Assembly (NCBI RefSeq): GCF_001189845.1
Contig: NZ_LFLZ01000088.1
Location: 1 to 34,136 of the forward strand
DNA: 34,136 nt
Origin: Bradyrhizobium tropiciagri
GTDB lineage: Bacteria > Pseudomonadota > Alphaproteobacteria > Rhizobiales > Xanthobacteraceae
Direction of reading: 5' to 3'
Shown here: piece after piece, positions 17,584 through 25,694 of the stretch
Layout: each line of letters opens with the position of its first letter
How positions within the stretch are numbered: position 1 is the stretch's first letter
The notes under the pieces: model-generated
Told to the model about the DNA's origin: nothing
The model's input: the letters and a program-made list of their open reading frames with translations, nothing else
The model's database searches: none
Made by a program: the position numbers and the translations under genes

Positions 17584-17637
17584 GGATGAGGTGCGGACTC
17601 TGCGAGCTTAGGGGACGCAAGGCTAATAACCCGTAAA

Positions 17638-19161
17638 CTAAGGTACTGGGGGAGGGACGTTGGCTGTGTACCAGATGCGGAAAGTCGTCAGCGCCGGATG
17701 GGCGAGCGAGCGCTCGAGATAGGTCCAGATCCGCGGCTGGTGCTTGAGGTATTGCGGCTTGCCGTCGCGGCGGTTGAGCCGCGCAAAGGTGCCGAGCAGG
17801 CGGGTGTTGCGCTGCGCCGACATGATCGCATAGAGCTCGGCGAAGCCGGCCGGATCGAAGCTCTCGTCGGTGGCGCGCCGCGCCTTGATGTAGCGGGTCA
17901 ACAGCGACAGTTCGAGCTGCTCGGGCACGTCGATCCGCGCATCCTGCAGCAGCGACACCACGTCATAGGCCGCGGGCCCGAGCAGCGCGTCCTGGAAGTC
18001 GATGATGCCGACGCGCAGGATACCGGTGCGTTCGGCAAGCCAGATGATGTTCGGCGAATGGAAGTCGCGGATCACCCAGGTCTGCGGTGCCGCGGCGGGC
18101 TTTTCCAGGAGGCCGCGCCACATCCCGAGGAATTCGGTGCGCAGCTCCTCGCTCGGCTGCACGCCGCGGTCGGGCAGGTACCATTCCAGCATCAGCCCGA
18201 TCTCGATCAGCCAGGCGTCGATATCGAACACCGGGATGTCGTAGCTCTCGTCTGCCGTCAGCGGCAGCGTGTCGGGCAGCGCCTCGCGATGCAGCGCCGC
18301 CAGCATGTCGACGGCGGCCTCGTAGCGCTCGGCGATCGGCTGCGGCGGATCGCCCTCGATGATGCCTTCGGCGCCGAGATCCTCGGTGATGAGGAAGCCC
18401 GATTCGAGATCGATGTGCCGGATCGCCGGTGCGGAGAAGCCATGTTTGCGCAGGCCGTTGCCGATCGCGACGAAGGGCCGCACGTCTTCGGCGAGATGCA
18501 CCGCCGCGCTGTAGGAGCTGCCATTGAAGATCGCCGGGCCGTCGGGACGGCGCGGCGAGTTCATCAGGATGACGCTGCCGTCGTCGTTGCGCAGCCGCGC
18601 ATAGGAGCGCGTCGAGGCATCGCCCGGCATGCGTTCGCGCCGCGCATTGAGGAAGCCTGCGCGATCGAGGAACTGGCGCAGCTCGTTGAGCCGCGCGACT
18701 TTCGCCGCGGCCTTGCCGTAGCCGGTGATCTCGGCGGCGCGCGCGGCCGATCCGAGCGCCGGGCGGTGGCTGAACGCGATGTCGATGCGATCAGTGGGCA
18801 TCGCGCCCGGCGCGCGTTCAGGCCACTCGATCAGCGCCACGATGTCGTCGGGCAGCGGCGACAGCCCGATCTCCTCGAGCTCGCTGGCGTCGTTGATGCG
18901 GTAGAGGTCGGCGTGGACCAGCGGGAACGACGGCAGCTCGTAGCTCTGCGCCAGCGTGAAGGTCGGGCTCGGCACTTCCAGCGTATCGTCGGCGGCGAGG
19001 TAGCGGATCAGGGCGCGGGCGGCCGCGGTCTTGCCGGCGCCGAGGTCGCCCGAGAGCGTGACGACGTCGCCGGCACCGATCAGCAGCGCAAGGTCGGCCA
19101 TCAGCTCTGACGTCGCGGTTTCGTTCGCGAGCGCCACCGAGAATGTTGAGATCGCCGTCAT
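17638..19161 (-). CDS. tsaE-amgK: TsaE-AmgK fusion: t6A synthesis ATPase plus cell-wall amino sugar kinase
   Basis: A 507-residue two-domain protein. Residues about 1-150 are TsaE, the ATPase of the TsaBDE complex making t6A37 in tRNA: Walker A GDLGAGKT (38-45), VPSPTFTL and VHADLYRI, then EEIGLSPL and IEWPER. Residues about 165-507 are an aminoglycoside-phosphotransferase-fold kinase: RERMPGDASTRSYARL, LITEDLGAEG, the catalytic loop VIRDFHSPNIIW and the metal site GIIDFQDALLGPAAYD. These match AmgK, which phosphorylates MurNAc/GlcNAc at C1 and supplies MurU. Domains that are separate genes in many bacteria are joined in one uninterrupted frame. The ATG at 19161 overlaps the divL stop (ATGA, 4 nt), indicating translational coupling. 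Confidence 0.92.
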   Translation of the reverse strand: MTAISTFSVALANETATSELMADLALLIGAGDVVTLSGDLGAGKTAAARALIRYLAADDTLEVPSPTFTLAQSYELPSFPLVHADLYRINDASELEEIGLSPLPDDIVALIEWPERAPGAMPTDRIDIAFSHRPALGSAARAAEITGYGKAAAKVARLNELRQFLDRAGFLNARRERMPGDASTRSYARLRNDDGSVILMNSPRRPDGPAIFNGSSYSAAVHLAEDVRPFVAIGNGLRKHGFSAPAIRHIDLESGFLITEDLGAEGIIEGDPPQPIAERYEAAVDMLAALHREALPDTLPLTADESYDIPVFDIDAWLIEIGLMLEWYLPDRGVQPSEELRTEFLGMWRGLLEKPAAAPQTWVIRDFHSPNIIWLAERTGILRVGIIDFQDALLGPAAYDVVSLLQDARIDVPEQLELSLLTRYIKARRATDESFDPAGFAELYAIMSAQRNTRLLGTFARLNRRDGKPQYLKHQPRIWTYLERSLAHPALTTFRIWYTANVPPPVP

Positions 19162-21667
19162 TCAGCAGCGTTGCGGTGTGCGGTCTGGTCGATCGGGAAG
19201 TCGCAGGTCACGGTCGTGCCGCGGCCTACGGTCGAATCGACGCGCACCCGGCCGCCATGCAGCTCGACGAAGGAGCGCACCAGCGACAGGCCGAGCCCGG
19301 CGCCGCGATGCCGCGAGCCGTGCGAATGGCTCTCGAACCAGTTGAACACCTTGTCGCGCATCTCGGCCGGGATGCCAGGGCCGGCATCGGTCACCGCAAA
19401 CACCACGCTGTGTTCGGTGCGGTGCGCGCTGATCGTCACGGTGGCGTCATGCGGCGAGAAGCCGACGGCGTTGGCGAGCAGATTGTAGAGCACCTGCACC
19501 ACACGCCGCTCGTCGCCGACGAAGGCGCCGATGTTGGGCTCGATATCGACCTTCAGTGTGATGCGGTCGGTCGCCAGGCGGTCCTGGATGCCTTCGGCCG
19601 CGGCCTCGATCGCCTGGCCGATATTGACCGGGCCGAGCTCGAGCTTCATCGCGCCGGCGTCGATGGTGGCGAGATCGAGAATGTTGTTGGTCAGCGCCAG
19701 CAGCGCGTTGGTCGATTTGGTGACGTAGTGAGATATTCGGCCTGCTTCGGCGTCAGCGGCCCGGTCGAGGGATCGCTGAGGAAATGCGCGAAGCCGATGA
19801 TGGTGGTGAGCGGCGCGCGCAGCTCGTAGGAGACGTGGTGGACGAAATCCACCTTCATCTGGTCCGCCGCTTCCAGCGCCTCGTTGCGCTCGCGCAGCGC
19901 CCGCTCGACATTCTCGGTGTCGGTGATGTCCTGGAAGGCGAGCAGGGTCTTGCCGTCGGGCAGCGGGACGGTCATGCAGTTCAGCACGCTGCCGTCCTTA
20001 CGCTCCAGCTTGAGCGCGACCTGGGCGCGGTTCTCGATCGCGGTGATCGATTCGCGCAGCGTCCGCCAGGTCAGCGCATCGTCGAACAGCGGCCGGCACA
20101 GCGCCTCCACTTGCTCGATGTGCGGTTCGCCTTGCAGCGCGTCGGCCGGCAGCTTCCACATCTTGGCGAAAGGTGGGTTGAACAGCTCGGCGCGGCCATT
20201 GCTGCCGAATACTGTGACCGCTTCGCCGAGATTGTCGAGGGTCTCGCGCTGCACCCGGGTCAGGCGGTCGTAGCGGCGCGCGAGGTCGAGGCTCTCGGTG
20301 ACATTGTCGAACAGATAGGTGACGCCGCCCTCGAGGTTCGGCGTGGTGACGACGCTGATGGCGCGGCCGTCGGGCAGGAACCAGGTGTAGGTCTCGGATT
20401 CGACCGCGCGATAGGCTTCGTGCAGCTTGGCCTTCCAGGCGCGGAAATCCGGCTGCTCGGGCAGCTTGCGGTTGGCGCGCAGCCGGTCGAGGACGCTGGA
20501 ATCGTCGGGGTTGCTGTCGAGGAAGGCCTGGTCGAGGCCCCACAGCCGCCGGTACGACTCGTTGTAGAAGGTGAGCCGCCGGTCGGCATCGAACACCGCG
20601 ACACCCGAGGACAACTGGTCGAGCGTGCGGCGGTGCGCCTCGACCATCCGCGCGATCGCCGCGCGCAGCGCCGCGGCTTCGCTGGCGTCGATCGCAATCC
20701 CGGCGCTGCCGCCGGAGAGCTTGAGCGCCTGCACGTCGTAGATCCGCCGCTCGCCGCTGACCACGATCGGCAACCGTGCGGCATAATTGGCGTTGTCGTT
20801 CAGCGCGCGGGTCAGTTCGGTGCGCTGGTCGCTTTCGAGCAGTTCGAGATTGCGCTGCAGCGCGTCCGACACGCTCTTGCCCTCGGTGGCGCGGACATAG
20901 GCCGCGTTGGCATAGCGCAGATTGCCCTCGAGGCTCTTGGCCCAGATCGGCCAGGGGGCGGCAGCGGCGAAATCGCGCAGCAGCTCGGTCTCCTCCTGCA
21001 GCGTCTTGTAGCGCAGGTTGGATTCGGCAAGCTCGCGGCGCAGGCCGCCGAGCTCGCGGATCCGCACGATGGCCTGGCCGCCGATCGCGCGGCCCATCGC
21101 CTCGATGGCGCGGCCGGCCGAGGTCGAGAGGTTGAGCAGGAACGCCTCGCCCTTCTCGCGCAGCGCGTCGACCGCGTGGTCCATCTGCAGCGCCGGCTCG
21201 GGCGGCAGCCAGGTTCCGAAGGCAAGGATGCGCTGCGGCGGGCCTTCCTGCGACATCACCAGCGAGATGTCGCCCGAGATCTGCGGCCGGTTGTCGCCCG
21301 CGGCCCAGGAGATCAGCACCTGCGGCTCGACGAACAGCAATGCGCGCAGCCGGTCCGATTGCGCCTGCAGGTCGGTGATCTCCGACTGCAGCTGCTCCTC
21401 GTTCCGCGTCGCGCGCAGGCGGGTGCGCATCAGCAGGATCGCGGCGACGGCGGAGAAGCCGACCAGCGCGAACGACGTCGCGAGGACCGCGACCTCCTGG
21501 TGATTGAAACCGAAATGATCCGACATCGCCTGGGCCACCAGGCCTTCGGCGGCGAACGAATTGCGGGCCGGCAGCAATGCTGACATGGCGAGCCCAATCA
21601 TGCCGTCGCGCGCCAGTGAGGTGCATGACAGCAGGGTTCGACGCATTGCCGCGACTACGCCCGACAT
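19158..21667 (-). CDS. divL: DivL-type sensor pseudokinase, PAS domains (single-base frameshift near 19729)
   Basis: DivL is a membrane-anchored cell-cycle regulator that controls CckA and hence CtrA phosphorylation. Visible in order: a membrane segment (about residues 58-80), a coiled coil, several PAS-like modules (LLRDFAAAAPWPIWAKSLEG, SGVAVFDADRRLTFYNESYR, LGEAVTVFGSNGRAELFNPP), a dimerisation helix with HVSYELRAPLTTIIGF, and an HATPase with NLLANAVGF, VTDAGPGIP and GAGLGLSLVRSFVELHGG. At the phospho-histidine position of the H-box stands tyrosine (about Y614), the DivL hallmark. The frame breaks after LTPKQAEYL: CTCACTACGTC lacks one base needed for the family's LNYVTKSTNALLALTNNIL, and reading resumes in the next frame to the TGA at 19158. 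Restored length is 836 residues. The start MSGVVAAMRR (21667) is chosen over 21688. It is followed directly by tsaE-amgK, as in other alphaproteobacteria. Confidence 0.9.
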
Positions 21668-21695
21668 ATGTTGCCCCAGAACGCACAAACCTTAA

Positions 21696-21767
21696 GGCAT
21701 GATCCGGAAAAGAGGAGACCGGTGTTCCCTCACGGCAAACGTACGACGTTTGTCCGGGGATCATGCC
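21696..21767. repeat. GGCATGATCC-type repeat with internal palindrome
   Basis: Outer arms GGCATGATCC (21697-21706) and GGATCATGCC (21758-21767). Inside lies CAAACGT-ACG-ACGTTTG (21736-21752), a 7-bp palindrome. The outer wording GCATGATCCGGAAAAG is shared with the repeat at 17186-17233, so both belong to one family. It lies just upstream of divL. Confidence 0.85.
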
Positions 21768-21990
21768 CAAGCAGGACCCGACAGCCCGACGAAGACCCCC
21801 CGTCGCGCTCGAATCAATCCAGAATAGTCCCAACGGGACTCGGCGAGTAAGAGTCCAGACCGTGAACGCAGAATCCGCTGTGAAAAAATGCGGCCGCTGG
21901 TGTGGATTTTACGCGAATTGACTCCGTAATCGTGCGGAGAGCGCGCGCGAAGCGTGATCTCGCGGAGGCGGTCCGCACACTTCTCGGATC

Positions 21991-22136
21991 TCCCTCGCCC
22001 CGTTCTTACGGGGAGAGGGTAGGGGTAGGGGCCGTCTCCGCGTATTCGGTGACAGCTGCGTTTGCGGAGGCTCCCCCTCACCCGGAACGCATCTGACGAT
22101 GCGTTCGACCTCTCCCCGCAAGCGGGGCGAGGTGAA
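21991..22136. repeat. Inverted pair of CCTCTCCCCG-type repeats downstream of dut
   Basis: Left half: CCTCGCCCCG-TTCTTA-CGGGGAGAGGG with a GTAGGGGTAGGGG tail. Right half, inverted: CCCCCTCACCCG, the stem GAACGCATC-TGAC-GATGCGTTC, then CCTCTCCCCGC-AA-GCGGGGCGAGG. About 50 bp separate the halves. This is the same architecture as the elements at 1-125, 16098-16327 and 31722-31930. It may terminate dut transcription. Confidence 0.8.
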
Positions 22137-22173
22137 GCGGAGCCCGCTGCTCGATTCGAAGTACAGTTATCTC

Positions 22174-22632
22174 CTAGCGTCCGGTCGAGCCGAAGCCGCC
22201 GCCGCCGCGCTCGGTTGACGACAGCACGTCGACCGGAACCAGCTCGGCCCGGGTCACCGGCGCGATCACCATCTGCGCGATGCGCTCGCCGCGCCGGATC
22301 GAGAACACCTCATGGCCGTGATTGATCAGGAGCACGTTGATCTCGCCGCGATAGTCGGCGTCAACAGTGCCGGGCGAGTTCAGCACCGTGACGCCATATT
22401 TGGCGGCCAGGCCGGAACGCGGCCGGACCTGCGCCTCGTAGCCCGGCGGCAGCGCGATCGTCAGCCCGGTCGGAACCATCTCGTAGCGGCCCGGCAGCAG
22501 CAGCAACGGCGCCGACCGCGGTACCGCGGCCAACAGGTCGAGCCCGGCTGCGTCGGCGGTCTGGTAGATCGGCAGCAGGAGATCTGCGCCGTGCGGCAAT
22601 TGGTGGACTTCGACCTTGATGGTGGCGCTCAC
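22174..22632 (-). CDS. dut: Deoxyuridine 5'-triphosphate nucleotidohydrolase (dUTPase)
   Basis: A trimeric dUTPase converting dUTP to dUMP and PPi, which limits uracil in DNA and feeds dTMP synthesis. The 152-residue protein shows all five motifs: AGLDL (29-33), PRSGLA (71-76), GTVDADYRGE (88-97), RRGERIAQMV (113-122) and the Gly-rich C-terminal RGGGGFGST (142-150). The start is GTG at 22632, overlapping the coaBC stop as GTGA, so translation is probably coupled to coaBC. The coaBC-dut linkage is widespread in bacteria. Confidence 0.97.
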   Translation of the reverse strand: MSATIKVEVHQLPHGADLLLPIYQTADAAGLDLLAAVPRSAPLLLLPGRYEMVPTGLTIALPPGYEAQVRPRSGLAAKYGVTVLNSPGTVDADYRGEINVLLINHGHEVFSIRRGERIAQMVIAPVTRAELVPVDVLSSTERGGGGFGSTGR

Positions 22633-24053
22633 GATGCGGTTCCTACTTCTCTTGCGATCCGCGACACCAGCGCGGTCGCGACTTCTTCCTTGGTCATCAC
22701 GGGCCAGGAGTCGACGGTGACATCCTTGCCCTCGCGGGAGAGCAGGTGAACGGTATTGCGGTCGCCGCCCATCACGCCGGTCGCCGGCGAGACGTCGTTG
22801 GCGACGATCCAGTCGCAGCCTTTGCGCGCGAACTTCGCCTTGGCGTTCTCGATCAGATGTTCGGTCTCGGCGGCGAAACCGATCACCAGCGGCGGCCGCT
22901 TCTCCTTCAGCTTGGAGATTGTCGCGAGGATGTCGGGGTTCTCGACCAGCTGCAGCGGCGGCATGCCGGCCGCGGTCTTCTTCAGCTTCTGGCTGCCTTC
23001 GCTGGCGACCCGCCAGTCGGCGACCGCGGCGGCAAAGATCGCGACGTCGACCGGCAGCGCGGCCTCGACCCGGTGCAGCATGTCGCGCGCGGATTCCACG
23101 CGCATCACCGAGATGCCCTGGGGGTCGTCGAGCTCGACCGGGCCGGTCACCAGCACGACCTCGGCGCCGGCGGCGCGGGCGGCGGCGGCAATGGCAAAGC
23201 CCTGCTTGCCGGACGAGCGGTTGGCGATATAGCGCACCGGATCGATCGCCTCATGGGTCGGCCCGGCCGTGATCAGCACGCGCTTGCCGGCGAGCGGACG
23301 CGGCTGCGGCGGCCGCAGCATGCGATCGGCGGCAGCGGCGATCTCGGTTGGCTCCGCCATCCGCCCGATCCCGGCCTCGCCGGCTTCCGCCATCTCGCCG
23401 GCATTGGGGCCGACGGTGTGGACGCCGTCACGGCGAAGCTGCAGCACGTTGCGGCGGGTGGCCGGATTGTTCCACATCAGCGGGTTCATCGCCGGCGCCA
23501 GCAGGATCGGCCGGTTGGCCGCCAGCAGCGTGGCGGTGGCGAGGTCGTCGGCGTGGCCCTGCGCCATCTTGGCCATCAAATCGGCGGTCGCCGGCGCCAC
23601 CACGATCAGGTCGCACTCCCGCGCCAGGCGGATATGGCCGGCATCGAATTCGCTCTCGGCGTCGAACAGGTCGGTGTAGACGCGCTCATGCGACAGCGCG
23701 CTGGCGGCCAGCGGGGTCACGAATTGCTGGGCCGCCTTGGTCAGCACGCAGCGGACCTGGATGCGCCGCTCCTTGAGCCGCCGGATCAGATCCAGCGCCT
23801 TGTAGGCCGCGATCCCGCCGCCGATGATCAGGGTTACCTTGGGCTCGCCGGCCGCGCCGGCGGGCTGCGGAGCGGGGGCTGCAACGGTCAGGGAACCCGC
23901 CCCAAGCGCCTCCGCGGGCTCCGTACCGCCGTCTGCGAGCTCCCTGAGGATGACCCGGACCTCCTCCTCGACCGAGCGCCCGTTTTTGGCGGAGCGAAGC
24001 CGCAGATAGCTCTTCAGCGCGTCGTCGAGTTTGCGGATGGTCAGGCTGGCCAT
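22629..24053 (-). CDS. coaBC: CoaBC with N-terminal FitA-like ribbon-helix-helix domain
   Basis: A bifunctional flavoenzyme joining cysteine to 4'-phosphopantothenate (CoaB) and decarboxylating the product to 4'-phosphopantetheine (CoaC). Residues 1-42 (MASLTIRKLDDALKSYLRLR, then GRSVEEEVRVILREL) match the ribbon-helix-helix DNA-binding domain of FitA/VapB antitoxins. A Pro/Ala linker (about 43-70) follows. CoaC: IGGGIAAYKA, H140 in DAGHIRLA and PAMN (187-190). The clamp region reads GEMAEAGEAGIGRM (219-232), without the Cys known in E. coli. CoaB starts near 258: ITAGPTHEAIDPVRYIANRS, SSGKQG (K283) and AAAVADWRV. The full frame of 474 residues is continuous, so the domain is a genuine fusion. 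The start at 24053 is preceded by GAGGGCGTGCC; a palindrome lies 31 bp upstream. No PIN-domain toxin gene is nearby. Confidence 0.93.
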   Translation of the reverse strand: MASLTIRKLDDALKSYLRLRSAKNGRSVEEEVRVILRELADGGTEPAEALGAGSLTVAAPAPQPAGAAGEPKVTLIIGGGIAAYKALDLIRRLKERRIQVRCVLTKAAQQFVTPLAASALSHERVYTDLFDAESEFDAGHIRLARECDLIVVAPATADLMAKMAQGHADDLATATLLAANRPILLAPAMNPLMWNNPATRRNVLQLRRDGVHTVGPNAGEMAEAGEAGIGRMAEPTEIAAAADRMLRPPQPRPLAGKRVLITAGPTHEAIDPVRYIANRSSGKQGFAIAAAARAAGAEVVLVTGPVELDDPQGISVMRVESARDMLHRVEAALPVDVAIFAAAVADWRVASEGSQKLKKTAAGMPPLQLVENPDILATISKLKEKRPPLVIGFAAETEHLIENAKAKFARKGCDWIVANDVSPATGVMGGDRNTVHLLSREGKDVTVDSWPVMTKEEVATALVSRIAREVGTAS

Positions 24054-24083
24054 GGCACGCCCTCAGGCATCATGCTTCAACAA

Positions 24084-24100
24084 TGATAGCGATGCTATCA
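24084..24100. promoter_or_regulatory. Candidate operator palindrome upstream of coaBC
   Basis: A perfect inverted repeat TGATAGC-GAT-GCTATCA in the 66-bp gap between the ubiB stop (24120) and the coaBC start (24053). It contains TGCTATCA, which as I recall is the half-site recognised by the FitA antitoxin, although there with the halves spaced differently. The coaBC product itself carries a FitA-like domain, so autoregulation is the natural reading. The gap is more AT-rich than its surroundings. Confidence 0.65.
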
Positions 24101-24119
24101 CACGGTGCATGCATTGCAA

Positions 24120-25694
24120 TCAGTGCGCACGGATGGCGAAGAAGATTGCGATCGAGGCGATGGCAATGACCCAGAGGCCGACGGTCTGCACCCGCGCTTT
24201 GCGGGCCTCGGCGCGGGCCATTTCGTCGATCGAGTCCGACGACAGCATGTGGCCCTCCCGGGTCATGGTCTCCAGCTGCTCGAGCACGGTCACGGCGCGG
24301 CTGGCGATCGACGGCAAATTGGCGAGGACGCGGCCGAGCTCGCCCGCACCCGAAATCGCGCCCTGGATGCGTCCGGCCGGACCGAGATTCTGCGTGATCC
24401 ATTCGCGCACCACGGGATCGGCGATCTTCCAGATGTCGAGCTTGGGGTCGAAGCCGCGCGCCACGCCCTCGACCACCACCATGGTCTTCTGCAGCAGGAT
24501 CAGCTCAGGCCGCGTCTGCATGTCGAACAGGCCGGTGACCTCGAGCAGAAGCGTGAGCAGCTTCGCCATCGAGATTTCCTCGGCGGTGCGATTGTGGATC
24601 GGCTCGCCGATGGCGCGGATCGCCTGCGCGAAATTCTCCACCGAATGATGGCCCGGCACGTAGCCGGCCTCGAAATGCACCTCGGCGACGCGGCGATAGT
24701 CGCGGGTGATGAAGCCGAGCAGGATCTCGGCGAGGAAGCGCCGCTCCTTCAGCCCGAGCCGCCCCATGATGCCGAAATCGACCGCGACGAGCCGTCCGGC
24801 TTCGTCGAGAAACAGATTGCCCGGATGCATGTCGGCATGGAAGAAGCCGTCGCGCAGCGCGTGGCGCAGGAAGCTCTGGATCACCTTGCGGCCGAGATCG
24901 GGCAGGTCGACCTTGGCTTCTGCGAGGCGCGCATGATCGTTCAGCGCGATGCCGTCGATCCACTCCATCGTCAGCACGCTGTGCGCGGTGCGGTCCCAAT
25001 CCACCGTGGGCACGCGGAAGTCGGGATCGTCGCGCGTGTTCTCGGCCATCTCGGACAGCGCGGCCGCCTCGAGCCGCAGGTCCATCTCCATCGCGACCGA
25101 GCGCGACATCGTGTTGATGACCTCGATCAGCCGCAGGCGCCGCGCTTCGGCGGAATGCGCCTCCGCCTTGTGCGCGACGAAGAAGAAGTCGCTGAGGTCG
25201 CGGCGGAAGCGCGCCGCGACGTTGGGCCGGAGCACCTTGACCGCAACCTGCTGCCGCACGCCGTCGCGCTCGACCTCGCCGCGATGCACCTGCGCGATCG
25301 AGGCCGCGGCCACCGCGGGACCGAGATGCACGAAGGCCTGCGCCAGCGGCCGTTCCAGCGATTGCGTGATGACGGTTTCGGCCTCTTCCTGCGCGAACGG
25401 CGGCAGCCGGTCCTGCAGGGCTTCGAGATCGCGTGCCATCGCGACGCCGACCACGTCGGGCCGGGTGGCGAGGAATTGCCCGAGCTTGAGATAGGCCGGC
25501 CCGAGCCGCGTCAGCGCGCGCGACAGCCGTGGACCTGACTTGCCGTCGCGGCGCTCGATCAGCCGCGCCAGCTTCAGCGCGAGCTGCCCGGGCGGCGGCA
25601 CCAGCGCGGGATCGACGACGCCGAACACGCCTTCGCGCGCAAACACGAAACCGGCGCGGCCAAGGCGCGTAATGTGGGACAGTGCAGAGATCAC
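24120..25694 (-). CDS. ubiB: UbiB ubiquinone biosynthesis accessory ATPase/kinase-like protein
   Basis: An atypical protein-kinase-like ATPase required for coenzyme Q biosynthesis, membrane-associated. The 524-residue protein has the UbiB KxGQ motif LKLGQFLATRPD (69-80), the Ala-rich loop VAAASIAQVHRGEV, the Lys strand VAVKVLRPNV, the loop DGFFHADMHPGNLFLD and AVDFGIMGRLG. A C-terminal hydrophobic helix (VQTVGLWVIAIASIAIFFAI) anchors it. The start is GTG at 25694 (reads as VISALSHITRLGRA), overlapping the ubiE TGA as GTGA. A longer in-frame reading to 25946 only translates ubiE in another frame. It lies between ubiE and coaBC on one strand. Confidence 0.96.
   Translation of the reverse strand: MISALSHITRLGRAGFVFAREGVFGVVDPALVPPPGQLALKLARLIERRDGKSGPRLSRALTRLGPAYLKLGQFLATRPDVVGVAMARDLEALQDRLPPFAQEEAETVITQSLERPLAQAFVHLGPAVAAASIAQVHRGEVERDGVRQQVAVKVLRPNVAARFRRDLSDFFFVAHKAEAHSAEARRLRLIEVINTMSRSVAMEMDLRLEAAALSEMAENTRDDPDFRVPTVDWDRTAHSVLTMEWIDGIALNDHARLAEAKVDLPDLGRKVIQSFLRHALRDGFFHADMHPGNLFLDEAGRLVAVDFGIMGRLGLKERRFLAEILLGFITRDYRRVAEVHFEAGYVPGHHSVENFAQAIRAIGEPIHNRTAEEISMAKLLTLLLEVTGLFDMQTRPELILLQKTMVVVEGVARGFDPKLDIWKIADPVVREWITQNLGPAGRIQGAISGAGELGRVLANLPSIASRAVTVLEQLETMTREGHMLSSDSIDEMARAEARKARVQTVGLWVIAIASIAIFFAIRAH

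Larger units (their letters stand above)
21668..22173. other. 506-bp non-coding gap between dut and divL
   Basis: No convincing coding region is seen. The gap should contain the divL promoter (divL reads leftward from 21667). It holds the GGCATGATCC repeat (21696-21767), a small hairpin AGTCCC-AAC-GGGACT (21826-21840), about 120 bp with nothing recognised, and the paired CCTCTCCCCG-type element at about 21991-22136, which adjoins the dut stop. Confidence 0.6.

Noticed and set aside
19784..21583. A 599-codon open frame on + across divL
   Set aside because: It is antisense to the PAS and H-box coding region and has no family resemblance.
22629..24120. Toxin-antitoxin locus at the FitA-like domain
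   Set aside because: The domain is fused in frame to CoaBC, and the neighbours are ubiB and dut; no PIN-domain toxin frame is visible.
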